From Hyphomicrobiales bacterium (GTDB lineage: Bacteria > Pseudomonadota > Alphaproteobacteria > Rhizobiales > Xanthobacteraceae), in contig PLBP01000003.1 of NCBI GenBank assembly GCA_003135415.1, positions 100,239 to 164,238 on the forward strand: a DNA stretch of 64,000 bases. The letters run 5' to 3'. This document shows positions 1 to 12,702 of the stretch, piece after piece. The notes under the pieces are model-generated. The model was not told the DNA's origin. It ran no database searches and was given only the letters and a program-made list of their open reading frames with translations. The position numbers and the translations under genes are program-made. The first letter of the stretch is position 1; every line of letters begins with the position of its first letter.

Positions 1-555
1 AAGGTGCGCGCCGACAAGGAGCGCGAGGCCGGTGACGGCCACGACGGCACCTGGGTGGCGCATCCAGATCTCGTGCCGGTCGCCGAGGAAGTCTTCCACC
101 GCATGGTGAAAACGCCGAACCAGCTCGACAAGCTCCGGAACGACGTCAAGATCACGCGCGACCAGTTGTTAGAGATGCACCAGGGCGAGCGCACGGAAGA
201 GGGGCTTCGGCTCAATATTCGCGTCGGCGTGCAATATATCGAAGCGTGGCTGCGCGGCCGCGGCGCGGTGCCGCTCTATCATCTGATGGAGGACGCGGCA
301 ACCGCCGAGATCAGTCGCTCGCAAGTGTGGCAGTGGATCTATCACCGCGCGCGTCTTGCCGACGGCCGCGAGGTCACGCCCGATCTTTTCGAATCGATCC
401 TCGATGACGAAATGGAGAAGGTGCGCCGAGCGATCGGCCCGACCACCTACGATTCGGGGCGTTTCGAGGACGCGGTCGAGCTGTTCAAGGAAATGTCGCT
501 CGCGCTCGAGATCGAAGAGTTTCTCACCATCCCGGCCTATCGCTTGATTGCATAG
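1..555 (+). CDS. aceB: Malate synthase A, C-terminal part (5' end outside window)
   Basis: The reading frame is open from base 1, so only the last 184 residues are present. They carry the malate synthase hallmark VRADKEREA...GHDGTWVAHP near the start, followed by the family's helical C-terminal plug domain. The enzyme condenses glyoxylate and acetyl-CoA to malate in the glyoxylate shunt, in the cytoplasm. The type-A assignment rests on similarity to AceB rather than GlcB in the visible part. The stop is TAG (553-555), and its last base is the first base of a palindromic repeat. The downstream gene is convergent. Confidence 0.9.
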   Translation, partial: KVRADKEREAGDGHDGTWVAHPDLVPVAEEVFHRMVKTPNQLDKLRNDVKITRDQLLEMHQGERTEEGLRLNIRVGVQYIEAWLRGRGAVPLYHLMEDAATAEISRSQVWQWIYHRARLADGREVTPDLFESILDDEMEKVRRAIGPTTYDSGRFEDAVELFKEMSLALEIEEFLTIPAYRLIA

Positions 556-603
556 AGCATGATCCCGAAAAGTGGGAACCGGTTTTCGGAAAGGATCATG
601 CTC
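555..603 (+). repeat. 49-bp palindromic repeat, copy 1
   Basis: The outer arms GAGCATGATC and GATCATGCTC are perfect 10-bp complements. An inner pair CCGAAAA/TTTTCGG encloses GTGGGAACCGG. The element begins on the G of the upstream TAG stop and lies between convergent genes. It matches a repeat family widespread in Rhizobiales. Similar copies lie at 4157, 21514 and 43666, with a short one at 62812. Confidence 0.95.
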
Positions 604-627
604 CAGAAAAAGACCTGATCCGTACGC

Positions 628-662
628 AAAAGAAAACGGGGCCGCCTCGTCAGGCGGCCCCG
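628..662 (-). terminator. Rho-independent terminator of the L,D-transpeptidase gene
   Basis: A perfect 10-bp GC-rich stem, CGGGGCCGCC with GGCGGCCCCG (637-662), has a 6-nt loop. On the minus strand it is followed by TTTTCTTTT. It lies 27 bp beyond the stop codon of the minus-strand gene that starts at 1498. Confidence 0.8.
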
Positions 663-688
663 TGGCGCTTTCGCCCCCCGGAAAACTC

Positions 689-1498
689 TCAGATCACGAT
701 CACCTTGGTGCCGACCTTCACGCGCTCGTAGAGGTCGATCACGTCTTCGTTGCGCATGCGGATGCAGCCGGAGGATACGGCGGTGCCGATCGACCCGGGC
801 TCGTTCGAGCCGTGGATGCGGTAGAGCGAGGAGCCGAGATAGATGGCGCGCGCCCCCAGCGGATTTTCCGGACCACCCGCCATGAAGGTCGGCAACTCCG
901 GCCGGCGCGCGAGCATTTCCGCCGGCGGCCGCCAATCGGGCCATTCCTTCTTTTCGCTGACGCTTTTCACGCCCGCCCATTCGAAGCCGGGCCGGCCGAC
1001 GCCGACGCCGTAGCGGATCGCGCGGCCAGCGCCTTGCACGTAATAAAGGAAGCGGTTGTTGGTATCGATGACGAGGGTGCCGGGCTGTTCCTTGGTCGGA
1101 TATTCGACGATCTGCTTCTGATAGCGCGGGTCCATTGCCGGCCGTGGCTGCTCGGCCATGGCCGGGTCGTCGCGGCGGACATTCAGAATGCGGCCGTCTT
1201 GCCGTCCCGCCATGTCTTCCCACGGGCGCTGATACTGCGAGCGCGGCAGTTCCGATCGTCCGGTGAAGAGAAATTCGATGAAGCCTCCACCCATGGCGCC
1301 CGGACGCGCAGCACCCGGCCGGTTATCGGCAAAGTCCGAGCGCTCGCGCGGCACCGCGCGCTCGTCGACGCTCGGCGGCGCAACGTAGCGCGGCGTGCGC
1401 ACGACTTGCGTGTTCCGCGGCGTGTTGAGCGGGTCGGCCATGGCCGGAGCGCAAAGGACGATGAAGATAAGGAGGGGCAGCAAGGACAGTTTACGCAT
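689..1498 (-). CDS. L,D-transpeptidase (YkuD domain), exported
   Basis: This 269-aa protein has an N-terminal signal peptide (MRKLSLLPLL... with a likely cut after CAPAMA). That peptide is the reason for choosing the ATG at 1498 over an upstream one. The C-terminal third carries the YkuD signature: IHGSNEPGSIG followed by SSGCIRM, with catalytic Cys about residue 245 and the preceding His. Family members form 3-3 peptidoglycan cross-links or attach proteins to peptidoglycan in the periplasm; which of these applies is not visible. A proline/arginine-rich linker lies between the signal and the catalytic domain. The gene is monocistronic, with its own terminator. Confidence 0.9.
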   Translation of the reverse strand: MRKLSLLPLLIFIVLCAPAMADPLNTPRNTQVVRTPRYVAPPSVDERAVPRERSDFADNRPGAARPGAMGGGFIEFLFTGRSELPRSQYQRPWEDMAGRQDGRILNVRRDDPAMAEQPRPAMDPRYQKQIVEYPTKEQPGTLVIDTNNRFLYYVQGAGRAIRYGVGVGRPGFEWAGVKSVSEKKEWPDWRPPAEMLARRPELPTFMAGGPENPLGARAIYLGSSLYRIHGSNEPGSIGTAVSSGCIRMRNEDVIDLYERVKVGTKVIVI

Positions 1499-1669
1499 CG
1501 ACGTACCCAATACTAATCGCCGAAACCGGACGCTTATGCCTAACCGAGTGTTGCGACCGAATGGTAAACGCGGCACCTCTCCCCGCGATCAACCGCGTCT
1601 CGGCGCATCCCGCGTGAAGTTATGGTTGATAGAAGGTTTACGGCGCGCCGCCGGAGGGCGGCAAAAGTA

Positions 1670-2857
1670 TTAGGGCTGCCGGATCGCGGCGAAGCAAACA
1701 AGTGCCGCGAGCGCGAACGTCGCGATCAAGGCAAGCGCCGCGGGGTCCGAGAAACGCTCGGCGACGAAAGCGAGCACCAGCGGCCCGACGGCCTGCATGA
1801 CGAGCGCGGGCCGTGCGATGCGCCCCAGAAGCCGCCCGTAACCCGAGGCGCCGAAAAGCGCGAGCGGCACCGTGCCGCGCGCGATCGTCATCAGACCGTT
1901 GGTGATGCCGAACAGGATGGCGAAACCCGCGGCGACGGCCGCCGACACGCCGAGGAGTACGAACATCCCATAGGCGAAGATGAGGAGCCCGGTCGCGAAA
2001 CGCGCGATCACCAGCGGATGCTGCCGGCGCGCGAGAGTAAACTCGAGAAACCGCGCCGTGACCTGCGAGGGTCCGAACAGCGCGCCGATCAGCACCACGG
2101 TCGCCGAATCGATGCCGAAGCGGGTGAAGATCGCGAGCATGTGCGCCGAAAGCGCCGAGGGAATGAAGGCGTAAATCGCGAAGGCGATCGCCACCAGCGC
2201 GAACGGCCAGCCCGTCGCCGGAAGGTGCTTTGTACGTTTCGGCAACGGCCCTTCGGGCAGAACTTCTGCCGCCGCATGTTCGCGCGGCAGGGTGAAGGCG
2301 AGCAGCGGCGCCGCGAGCAGCGCGAGCAACGCGGCGTAGAGGCCGTAGGTGCCGCGCCAGCCGATCGCTTCGATCAGGAAATGCGTCGCGGGCCAGCTCA
2401 CCGTCGAGGCGAAGCCGCCGATGAAGGTGAGAAGCGTGATCGCGCGGCGCGCGTCGGTGCCGAAGATGCGCGCGAGGGTCGCGAAAGCGGGGTCGTAGAG
2501 CGATGCCGTCATCGCGGCGCCGAGCACCATCCAGATCGCGAGATAGAGCACCGGATTGGCCGCATAGACGATTCCGATGAGCCCGGCCGCGCCCAAAAGC
2601 GAGCCGATCGGCATCACCACATGGCCGCCGTGCCGGTCGATCATCCACCCGACAAACGGCGAGCAAAGGCCCGCCGCCAAGAGACCGAGGGAGAATCCGC
2701 CCATCGCGAAGGTCAGCGACCAGCCGCGCTCTTCTGCGATCAAGGGCGCGATCAGGACCGGCGTGTAATAGATCGCGCCCCAAGAGAGAATTTGGCTAAG
2801 GCCGAGGATAGGGATCGCCCGCCAGCGGTTCTTGATCAGGCGTGCGAGCTTGTTCAT
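1670..2857 (-). CDS. MFS transporter
   Basis: This protein of about 395 aa has twelve predicted membrane segments. The loop after TM2 reads GWMIDRHGGHVVM, a variant of the MFS motif A (GxxxDRxGxR). The ATG at 2857 is chosen because the sequence then starts MNKLARLIKNRW directly before TM1 (LGLSQILSWGAIYY). An upstream ATG at 2944 would add 29 polar residues. The substrate cannot be read from the sequence. The gene is divergent from the extensin-family gene, with 172 bp between them, and same-strand with the L,D-transpeptidase without an obvious operon link. Confidence 0.85.
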   Translation of the reverse strand: MNKLARLIKNRWRAIPILGLSQILSWGAIYYTPVLIAPLIAEERGWSLTFAMGGFSLGLLAAGLCSPFVGWMIDRHGGHVVMPIGSLLGAAGLIGIVYAANPVLYLAIWMVLGAAMTASLYDPAFATLARIFGTDARRAITLLTFIGGFASTVSWPATHFLIEAIGWRGTYGLYAALLALLAAPLLAFTLPREHAAAEVLPEGPLPKRTKHLPATGWPFALVAIAFAIYAFIPSALSAHMLAIFTRFGIDSATVVLIGALFGPSQVTARFLEFTLARRQHPLVIARFATGLLIFAYGMFVLLGVSAAVAAGFAILFGITNGLMTIARGTVPLALFGASGYGRLLGRIARPALVMQAVGPLVLAFVAERFSDPAALALIATFALAALVCFAAIRQP

Positions 2858-3029
2858 GCGGATGTCGCGCTTTTTCTGCGGGGCGTCGGAATCGTTTTGG
2901 CAGAGTCGCGCGCGGCGGACAATCCGCGTGACGCTAAAACCCAACCTTTCAGCGCCTTCTTATCGTTGATCCTTCATTAACGAGCTTCGTTGATCCCGCC
3001 TTAACGGAACGCGCCGCATTTTTCGCGCC

Positions 3030-4157
3030 ATGGCGCGTGGAGTCGGTCTGTATCTCGTCGCCCCGCTCGTCGCGCTGGGGCTCGCCGGCTGTCGCGATTT
3101 CGGTTTCGAAGCGCGCGATCCCTGGCGCGCGGAAGCCGAGGAGCGTTGCATCGCCGAGATGCTCGTTCAGCCCTCGGCTTATGTCGAGCCCGAGTCGGCG
3201 ATCGAAGGCCGCGGCGCCTGCGGCATGAACCATCCCTTCAAGGTTTCGGCGATGAGCAGCGGCTACGTCACGGTCGAGCCCAAGGCGACGCTCGGCTGCC
3301 CGATCATCGGCGAAGTCGACCGCTGGCTCGCGGAGGCGGTGCAGCCCGCCGCCGCCGCCTGGCTCGGCGAGCAGGTGGTCGAGATCAAGCAGTTCTCCGC
3401 CTATTCCTGCCGCACCGTGAACAACCAGCCGGGCGGAAACATTTCAGAACATGCTTTCGGCAACGCACTCGATGTCGCCGTCTTCAAGCTTGCGAGCGGC
3501 CGCGAAGTGACGGTCGAGCACGGCTGGAAGGGCGCCTATGAGGAGCGCGGCTTTCTGCGCCAAATTCATGCCGCCGCCTGCGAGCGCTTCTCGACCGTGC
3601 TCGGGCCCGGCGCCGACGTCTTTCACTATAATCACTTTCATCTCGATCTTGCGCGGCGCGCCTCGGCGCGAAGCGTGTGCCGGCCGGCGGCGGAGGAATT
3701 GCCGCCGCCGCCCTACCGCGACCGCCAGGGCGCGCCGGTGGCGCGGCAAATGCCGCCGCAATCGCCGCCGATGATGGCCGCGCGCATGCCGCCGCGCCAA
3801 AACGATTTGCCGCTCTCGGCGAACGTACAACCAATGCAACGGGGGCCCGCGCCGATCGTGGTGCAGCGGGATGGGCGCCCGGTCGGCGAGCCGTTGAGCC
3901 TCACGCCGCAAAACGCTCCGCGCGCGGCGACCGCTCCGAGCGGGCCGGCGGTGATCGAGCGCCAGCCTTATCCGGCCCAGTCCTATCCCGCTTATGCGCC
4001 GCCGTCGCCGAACCGGCCGGTGCCGCCCGGGAGCGTGCCGCAGGCGAAGTTGGGCGCGGATGCGCTCACGACCGGCTCGATCGATAAGCGGCGCTATTTC
4101 AAGGAAACGCCGATCCTGAAGAGCCAGCTTCCGGACGCGGCGCCGGGCGAGGATTAG
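3030..4157 (+). CDS. Extensin-family lipoprotein, LAS-type peptidase fold
   Basis: This 375-aa protein has an N-terminal lipoprotein signal with lipobox LAGC (Cys21). Residues about 35-210 are an extensin-like C domain. It contains SEHAFGNALD (His141, Asp148) and NHFHLD (His202, His204), the zinc-site pattern of LAS-family D-Ala-D-Ala carboxypeptidases. A role in trimming peptidoglycan at the outer membrane is inferred. Residues 215-375 are proline/alanine-rich, low-complexity and probably extended. The stop TAG (4155-4157) runs directly into a palindromic repeat. Confidence 0.85.
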   Translation: MARGVGLYLVAPLVALGLAGCRDFGFEARDPWRAEAEERCIAEMLVQPSAYVEPESAIEGRGACGMNHPFKVSAMSSGYVTVEPKATLGCPIIGEVDRWLAEAVQPAAAAWLGEQVVEIKQFSAYSCRTVNNQPGGNISEHAFGNALDVAVFKLASGREVTVEHGWKGAYEERGFLRQIHAAACERFSTVLGPGADVFHYNHFHLDLARRASARSVCRPAAEELPPPPYRDRQGAPVARQMPPQSPPMMAARMPPRQNDLPLSANVQPMQRGPAPIVVQRDGRPVGEPLSLTPQNAPRAATAPSGPAVIERQPYPAQSYPAYAPPSPNRPVPPGSVPQAKLGADALTTGSIDKRRYFKETPILKSQLPDAAPGED

Positions 4158-4205
4158 AGCATGATCCCGAAAAGTGGGAACCGGTTTTCGGAAAAGATCA
4201 TGCTC
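4157..4205 (+). repeat. 49-bp palindromic repeat, copy 2
   Basis: It matches copy 1 over its length with one difference, in the AAAGGATC/AAAAGATC part. It starts on the G of the extensin gene's TAG stop and ends 11 bp before the stop codon of the convergent oxoprolinase gene. Confidence 0.95.
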
Positions 4206-4215
4206 CAGCGAAATC

Positions 4216-7995
<3,780 letters not shown>

Positions 7996-8102
7996 TCGTT
8001 GGCACGCCGGGTGTTAGAAGATGATTGAGCGCGAGAAGGAAGCATCCGCGGCGAGATAAAGTCCAATCGCCATTCAGAATTGATTTCGATAATTATTTCT
8101 TA

Positions 8103-9002
8103 TCAGCGGCTCTTTCCAATCCGGGTATTTTTGGCGACGCGCATCGCGATCTCGGCGACCTTCTGCGCGGCAAAGCTGTCCGGCGCCGACGGCCAGCTGA
8201 CGACGAAGTTGAGGTTGGGAAGGGCCACTTCGGTCCTGAGCGGGCGCAGGCGTTTCCCCGGCACGACATTCGCGAGAATCGCCGGCGGAATGACCGCGAT
8301 GCCGATGCCGTCGAGCGCCATCCGCACCACAGTCGCAAGCGAAGCGCTCGCGTGAATCGTCGGCTGCAAATCGGAGCGGTCGAACAGTTCGCGCACGAAA
8401 ATGTAGGGCTGCGTGTTGCGCGAGAAAGTAATGATCGGCCATTTCGCAAGCTCCGTGAGCGGCACGCTCTTCTTACCGAATTTGATCCGCTCGCAGGCGA
8501 CGAAAGCGAGTGGAAACGAGCAAAGCGGCCGGCTGTGAACACCCGGATTGCTGATCGGACCGAGCAGGAGCCCGAGATTCAAATCCTTGGCTACGAGCCG
8601 GTCGCGCAAGTTAGGCGAGATATCGACTTCGATCTCGAGTTCGAGATTGGGATAGCTTGCGTTCACGCGCTCGATCAGGGTGGGGAGCCAGGTGTGGACG
8701 ATCGTCTCCGATACGCCGAGCCGGACGATACCGCGCATCGTCTTGCGGTCGCCGACCGCTTCGACCGTCTCGGCGCGGAGCCGGATCAGGCGATCGGCGT
8801 AGCCGAGCAGGAGCTGTCCTTTTTCGGTGGGCGAAACGAGCCGGCGGTCGCGCTCCAATAGGCGCACGCCGAGATCCTCCTCGAGCTGCGCGATCCGCAT
8901 CGAGATGGCGGGCTGCGTGGTGTTGAGCTTTTCGGCCGCCCCGCGAAAGCTCCGCAGATTAGTCACCCACACGAAAGTCTCGAGCATCTTGAAGTCGACC
9001 AT
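8103..9002 (-). CDS. LysR-type transcriptional regulator
   Basis: This 299-aa protein has the standard LysR layout. The N-terminal winged helix-turn-helix (residues 4-63) includes [19 protein letters not shown] and LGVRLLERD, and the rest is a periplasmic-binding-protein-like effector domain. The ATG at 9002 is preceded by GGAG at a suitable distance. The gene is divergent from the D-glutamate-cyclase-like gene, with a clean LysR palindrome in the 100 bp between them. It therefore probably controls itself and the + strand genes; whether it also controls the oxoprolinase gene downstream of it is inference. The effector is unknown. Confidence 0.92.
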   Translation of the reverse strand: MVDFKMLETFVWVTNLRSFRGAAEKLNTTQPAISMRIAQLEEDLGVRLLERDRRLVSPTEKGQLLLGYADRLIRLRAETVEAVGDRKTMRGIVRLGVSETIVHTWLPTLIERVNASYPNLELEIEVDISPNLRDRLVAKDLNLGLLLGPISNPGVHSRPLCSFPLAFVACERIKFGKKSVPLTELAKWPIITFSRNTQPYIFVRELFDRSDLQPTIHASASLATVVRMALDGIGIAVIPPAILANVVPGKRLRPLRTEVALPNLNFVVSWPSAPDSFAAQKVAEIAMRVAKNTRIGKSR

Positions 9003-9016
9003 AAGGAGCTCCGGCC

Positions 9017-9035
9017 TGATAAGTTTATCTTATCA
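9017..9035. promoter_or_regulatory. Probable LysR operator
   Basis: TGATAAG-TTTAT-CTTATCA is a perfect 7-bp inverted repeat with a 5-bp spacer and contains the LysR-box pattern T-N11-A (9020 to 9032). It lies 14 bp upstream of the lysR start and about 70 bp upstream of the divergent gene. Confidence 0.75.
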
Positions 9036-9102
9036 AACTCGATTGCAAAGCACGATTGGACAGTATCTCCGTCCCGGTGTGCGCTTCTCATCGGAGGGGC
9101 TC

Positions 9103-9921
9103 ATGCGCAACAGCAATCTTGCCGTTTCCCAGAATTCGACCGTCCCGCTCACAGGAATTGCGGTGCGGCGTCAATGCCGCTCGGGCGCCTTTGACGGCCA
9201 CACCGCCGGGCTCGCGCCCGGCTACGTACAGGGCAATCTCGCCATTCTGCCGAAGGACTGGGCTGAGGATTTCCTTCGTTTCTGTCAAGCCAACCCGAAA
9301 CCGTGCCCGTTGCTCGGCGTTTCCGATCCCGGCAAGTACGAGTTGCCCAAGCTCGGCGCCGATCTCGACATCCGGGCGGATTTGCCGGGTTATCGCGTGT
9401 GGAAGAACGGCGAGATCGCCGGCGAGCCGCGCGATCTCTTGTCGATCTGGCGCGACGATCTCGTGAGCTTCGTCATCGGCTGCTCATTTTCATTTGAAGA
9501 GGCGTTGCTACAGAGCGGGGTTCCCGTTCGCCACATCGAGCGCAGCACCAATGTGCCGATGTACCGCACGAACATTTCGACGCAGGCGGCGGGCCGCTTC
9601 CATGGCCCGATGGTCGTCTCGATGCGTCCATTGAAGCCGCACGACGCCATTCGCGCGATTCAAATCACCACGCGGCTTCCGGCGGTGCACGGCGCGCCGG
9701 TGCATCTCGGCTTTCCCGGCGAAATCGGCATCCAGGACCTCGCCAAGCCCGACTATGGCGATCCGGTGCCGGTCGAGGCCGGCGAGTTGCCGGTGTTCTG
9801 GGCGTGCGGCGTCACTCCGCAGGCGGCGATTGCTGCGGCGCGGCCGCCCTTTGCGATCACGCATTCGCCCGGCAAGATGCTGGTGACGGATTTGAAAAAC
9901 ACGGAACTTGCGCTGTTCTGA
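9103..9921 (+). CDS. D-glutamate cyclase-like / putative hydro-lyase (DUF1445)
   Basis: This 272-aa protein matches the DUF1445 putative hydro-lyase family throughout: [13 protein letters not shown] near residue 40, FSFEEALL near 130, and the C-terminal [13 protein letters not shown] and [14 protein letters not shown]. The domain is shared with mammalian D-glutamate cyclase, which turns D-glutamate into 5-oxo-D-proline. That reaction is an inference for this bacterial member. The ATG at 9103 follows a strong GGAGG (9093-9097). It begins a + strand run of transporters and enzymes. The nearby 5-oxoprolinase-type gene makes a D-glutamate/5-oxoproline route attractive. Confidence 0.85.
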   Translation: MRNSNLAVSQNSTVPLTGIAVRRQCRSGAFDGHTAGLAPGYVQGNLAILPKDWAEDFLRFCQANPKPCPLLGVSDPGKYELPKLGADLDIRADLPGYRVWKNGEIAGEPRDLLSIWRDDLVSFVIGCSFSFEEALLQSGVPVRHIERSTNVPMYRTNISTQAAGRFHGPMVVSMRPLKPHDAIRAIQITTRLPAVHGAPVHLGFPGEIGIQDLAKPDYGDPVPVEAGELPVFWACGVTPQAAIAAARPPFAITHSPGKMLVTDLKNTELALF

Positions 9922-9995
9922 GCCCAGCGCATTTTCCGGCGAGCATGCTAGGCTAGGTCAAAACCGGCGCGGGGCGCGCCGCAGGGGAGAACGAA

Positions 9996-11270
9996 ATGTC
10001 GATACAGACAGTAGGCCGGGAAGACAATCACCCGACGAACTGGTTCACCGAAATGAAGGCGGGCGATAAAAAAACGTTCTGGGCGTGCATCGGCGGCTGG
10101 ATTCTCGACGCCATGGACGTACAGATGCTGAGCTTCGCGATTCCGACCATTATCGCGGCGTTCGCGCTCAAGCCTTCTGAAGCCGGCTTCATCGGCACCG
10201 CGACGCTCTTCACCTCCGCTTTCGGCGGCTGGGCCGCGGGCGCTTTGGCCGATCGCATCGGCCGCGTGCGGACGCTGCAGATCACCATTTTATGGTTCGC
10301 CTTCTTCACCTTCCTCTGCGGCTTCGCGCAAAGCTACGACCAGCTTCTCATCTTCCGTGCGCTCATGGGCTTCGGCTTTGGCGGCGAGTGGGCTTGTGCG
10401 GCGGTCCTCCTCGGTGAAGTGATCCGGCCTGAAAGCCGCGGCAAGGCGGTCGGAGCGATGCAAAGCGGGTGGGCAATCGGCTGGGCCATTGCCCTCGGCC
10501 TCTACCTTCTTTTCTTTTCCATCATGCCGGCTGAAACCGCGTGGCGCGCATTGTTCTGGGTGGGGCTCACGCCCGCGCTGTTGGTCTTCTTTATTCGGCG
10601 TTATGTCCAAGAGCCGGAAATTTTCAAAAAGACGCAAGCCAATCTCGATAAAGCGGGCAAGAAATCGAATTTCCTCGAAATCTTTTCGCCCTCGATCCTG
10701 AAGACGACGATCCTGACCTGCCTGCTCACGACTGGCGCGCAGGGCGGCTACTACGCCATCACGTTCTGGATCCCCACCTTTCTGCGCACGGAACGCAAGC
10801 TCACCGTGCTCGGCACCAGCGGCTATATCCTCGTCATCATCGTCGGCTCGTTGATCGGCTATTGGGTGAGCGCCTGGCTCACCGATCGCATCGGGCGGCG
10901 CGCCAACTTCATCCTGTTCGGTATCTGCTCGATCATCACCGTGTTCGCGTACACGCAGATTCCGGTCGATAACGCGACCATCATGTTCCTCGGCTTCCCG
11001 CTCGGCTTTTTCGCCTCGGGGATCTTCTCGGGCATGGGGTCATTCCTCACCGAATTGTTTCCCACGCGCATCCGCGGATCGGGGCAGGGCTTCGCCTATA
11101 ATTTCGGCCGCGGCGTTGCCTCGTTTAATCCGCTATTGGTCGGATTGCTGAGCGCGACGCTCCCGCTCGGTCAATCGATCGGCATATTCGCGCTGGTCGC
11201 TTACGGGCTTCTGATCCTGGCGGCGCTGTTGCTGCCCGAGACAAAGGGCCGCGTGCTCACGGCGGCCTAA
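9996..11270 (+). CDS. MFS transporter (aromatic acid/sialate symporter-like), copy 1
   Basis: This 424-aa twelve-segment carrier has motif A GALADRIGRVRTLQI after TM2 and GFGFGGEWACAAVLLGE in TM4, a pattern of the AAHS/NanT-type organic acid:proton symporters. A second motif A-like loop (AWLTDRIGRR) sits in the C half. It begins 74 bp after the cyclase-like gene and probably shares its transcript. Substrate inferred only as an organic or amino acid. It is a clear paralogue of the next gene. Confidence 0.88.
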   Translation: MSIQTVGREDNHPTNWFTEMKAGDKKTFWACIGGWILDAMDVQMLSFAIPTIIAAFALKPSEAGFIGTATLFTSAFGGWAAGALADRIGRVRTLQITILWFAFFTFLCGFAQSYDQLLIFRALMGFGFGGEWACAAVLLGEVIRPESRGKAVGAMQSGWAIGWAIALGLYLLFFSIMPAETAWRALFWVGLTPALLVFFIRRYVQEPEIFKKTQANLDKAGKKSNFLEIFSPSILKTTILTCLLTTGAQGGYYAITFWIPTFLRTERKLTVLGTSGYILVIIVGSLIGYWVSAWLTDRIGRRANFILFGICSIITVFAYTQIPVDNATIMFLGFPLGFFASGIFSGMGSFLTELFPTRIRGSGQGFAYNFGRGVASFNPLLVGLLSATLPLGQSIGIFALVAYGLLILAALLLPETKGRVLTAA

Positions 11271-11292
11271 CGTCGCTTTCACTTTCGGCTAG

Positions 11293-11327
11293 GCGGGCCT
11301 CGCTTTTGCGGGGCCCGCTTTGCTTTC
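11293..11327 (+). terminator. Rho-independent terminator after the first MFS gene
   Basis: An 11-bp stem, GCGGGCCTCGC/GCGGGGCCCGC (one G-U pair), with a TTTT loop, is followed by TTTGCTTTC. It starts 22 bp after the MFS stop and probably ends or attenuates the upstream transcript. Confidence 0.75.
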
Positions 11328-11445
11328 ACGGATGAGCGTGTTCGCTCTGCGGGAGTAAAACGTGTCGCGGCGAGCTTGAGTCTGCGAGGCGGTAAAGAGA
11401 TAGTAGAGTGAAACGGTAAAGGGCTCGCCGAAAGGGAGGCGAATA

Positions 11446-12702
11446 ATGGCCAAGAATGATAATCCCGCCGCCTGGTACGGCCGGCTCGATCCGAACGAAA
11501 AGCGCACCCTATGGGCCTGCTTCGGCGGCTGGACCCTCAACTCCCTCGACTTCTTTATTTTTACCTTCGCGCTTCCCGCGATTGTCGTCGCCTTGGACAT
11601 GACGCACCAGCAAGCCGGCATGATCACGACCTGGACGCTGGTGGCCTCGGCGCTGGGCGGCTGGATCGCGGGCATCCTCGCCGACCGTTACGGCCGCGTG
11701 CACGTGCTGCAGATCACCATCCTTTGGTTCGCCGTCTTCGGATTGCTCTGCGCCTTCGTGCAGGAATATTGGCAACTCTTGACGTGCCGCATGCTGATGG
11801 GCCTCGGCCTCGGCGGCGAGTGGGCGGTCGGCGCTGTCCTCTTGGGCGAAGTGATCCGCGCCAAGGATCGCGGCAAGGCCGTCGGCACGATGCAGAGCGG
11901 CTGGGGTATCGGCTGGGGAATCGCGGCGCTGATTTCCATCGGGATCCTTCTCAAGCTCAGGCCCGACATTTCTTGGCGTGTGTTGTTGTGCATCGGCTTG
12001 CTGCCGGCGCTGCTCATTTTCTACATCCGGCGCCACATTCGCGATGCCGAGGTGTTCAATGAGACGCGAAAAATACTTCGCGCCCAGCGCCGGTCAGTGA
12101 ACTTCATGGATATTTTTTCTCCGTCGCTGATCAAGACGACAATTCTCATGACACTACTCGCCGCCGGCGCGCAAGGCGGCTACTACGCCAGCGCCTGGTT
12201 CCTCGAAGCGCTGCGTAATACCCGCAAGATCGCCGCCATGGCGACCGGCAGATATCTTGCGGCGGTGATTATCGGCTCGATCATCGGTTATCTCGTCAGC
12301 GCCTATCTCAACGATCGCATCGGCCGCCGCCCAACCTTCATCGGCTTTGCGGTCTGCGCGGCGGCGTGCATTTTCGCCCTGACGTTGCTCGCGGCAAACG
12401 ACATGAGCGTGCTCGTTCTCGGCTTTCTGTTGGGCCTGTTCGCCTCAGGCACGTTTTCGGGGCTCGGCCCCGTCATGACCGAAAATTTCCCCACCGCCTT
12501 ACGAGCAACCGGCCAGAGCTTTTCCTACAACGCCGCGCGCCTCTTGGCGGCGGGCGTTCCCGGATTGATTTCGTGGCTGAGCGAGCGCTCGTCCTTCAAC
12601 CGAACGATCGATTTGATCGCGGTCGCCGCCTACGGGCTCGTCGTCATCGTGGCTTTCCTCATCCCCGAGACCAAGGGAAAGGTCCTTTCTGCCCGTGTCT
12701 GA
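11446..12702 (+). CDS. MFS transporter, tandem paralogue, copy 2
   Basis: This 418-aa carrier repeats the layout of its neighbour: LDPNEKRTLWACFGGWTLNSLDFF at the start, GILADRYGRVHVLQI after TM2, GLGLGGEWAVGAVLLGE in TM4. The two differ throughout, so the duplication is old. A good RBS (GGGAGG, 11433-11438) precedes the ATG. The 3' end overlaps the next gene by 8 bp, implying coupled expression. The function is probably uptake of a related organic acid. Confidence 0.88.
   Translation: MAKNDNPAAWYGRLDPNEKRTLWACFGGWTLNSLDFFIFTFALPAIVVALDMTHQQAGMITTWTLVASALGGWIAGILADRYGRVHVLQITILWFAVFGLLCAFVQEYWQLLTCRMLMGLGLGGEWAVGAVLLGEVIRAKDRGKAVGTMQSGWGIGWGIAALISIGILLKLRPDISWRVLLCIGLLPALLIFYIRRHIRDAEVFNETRKILRAQRRSVNFMDIFSPSLIKTTILMTLLAAGAQGGYYASAWFLEALRNTRKIAAMATGRYLAAVIIGSIIGYLVSAYLNDRIGRRPTFIGFAVCAAACIFALTLLAANDMSVLVLGFLLGLFASGTFSGLGPVMTENFPTALRATGQSFSYNAARLLAAGVPGLISWLSERSSFNRTIDLIAVAAYGLVVIVAFLIPETKGKVLSARV

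Noticed and set aside
1622-2980. Long + strand open frame of about 450 codons opposite the MFS transporter gene
   Set aside because: It is rich in Arg, Glu and Asp with no hydrophobic core or motif, a typical mirror of a GC-rich gene on the other strand. The minus-strand MFS protein is convincing.
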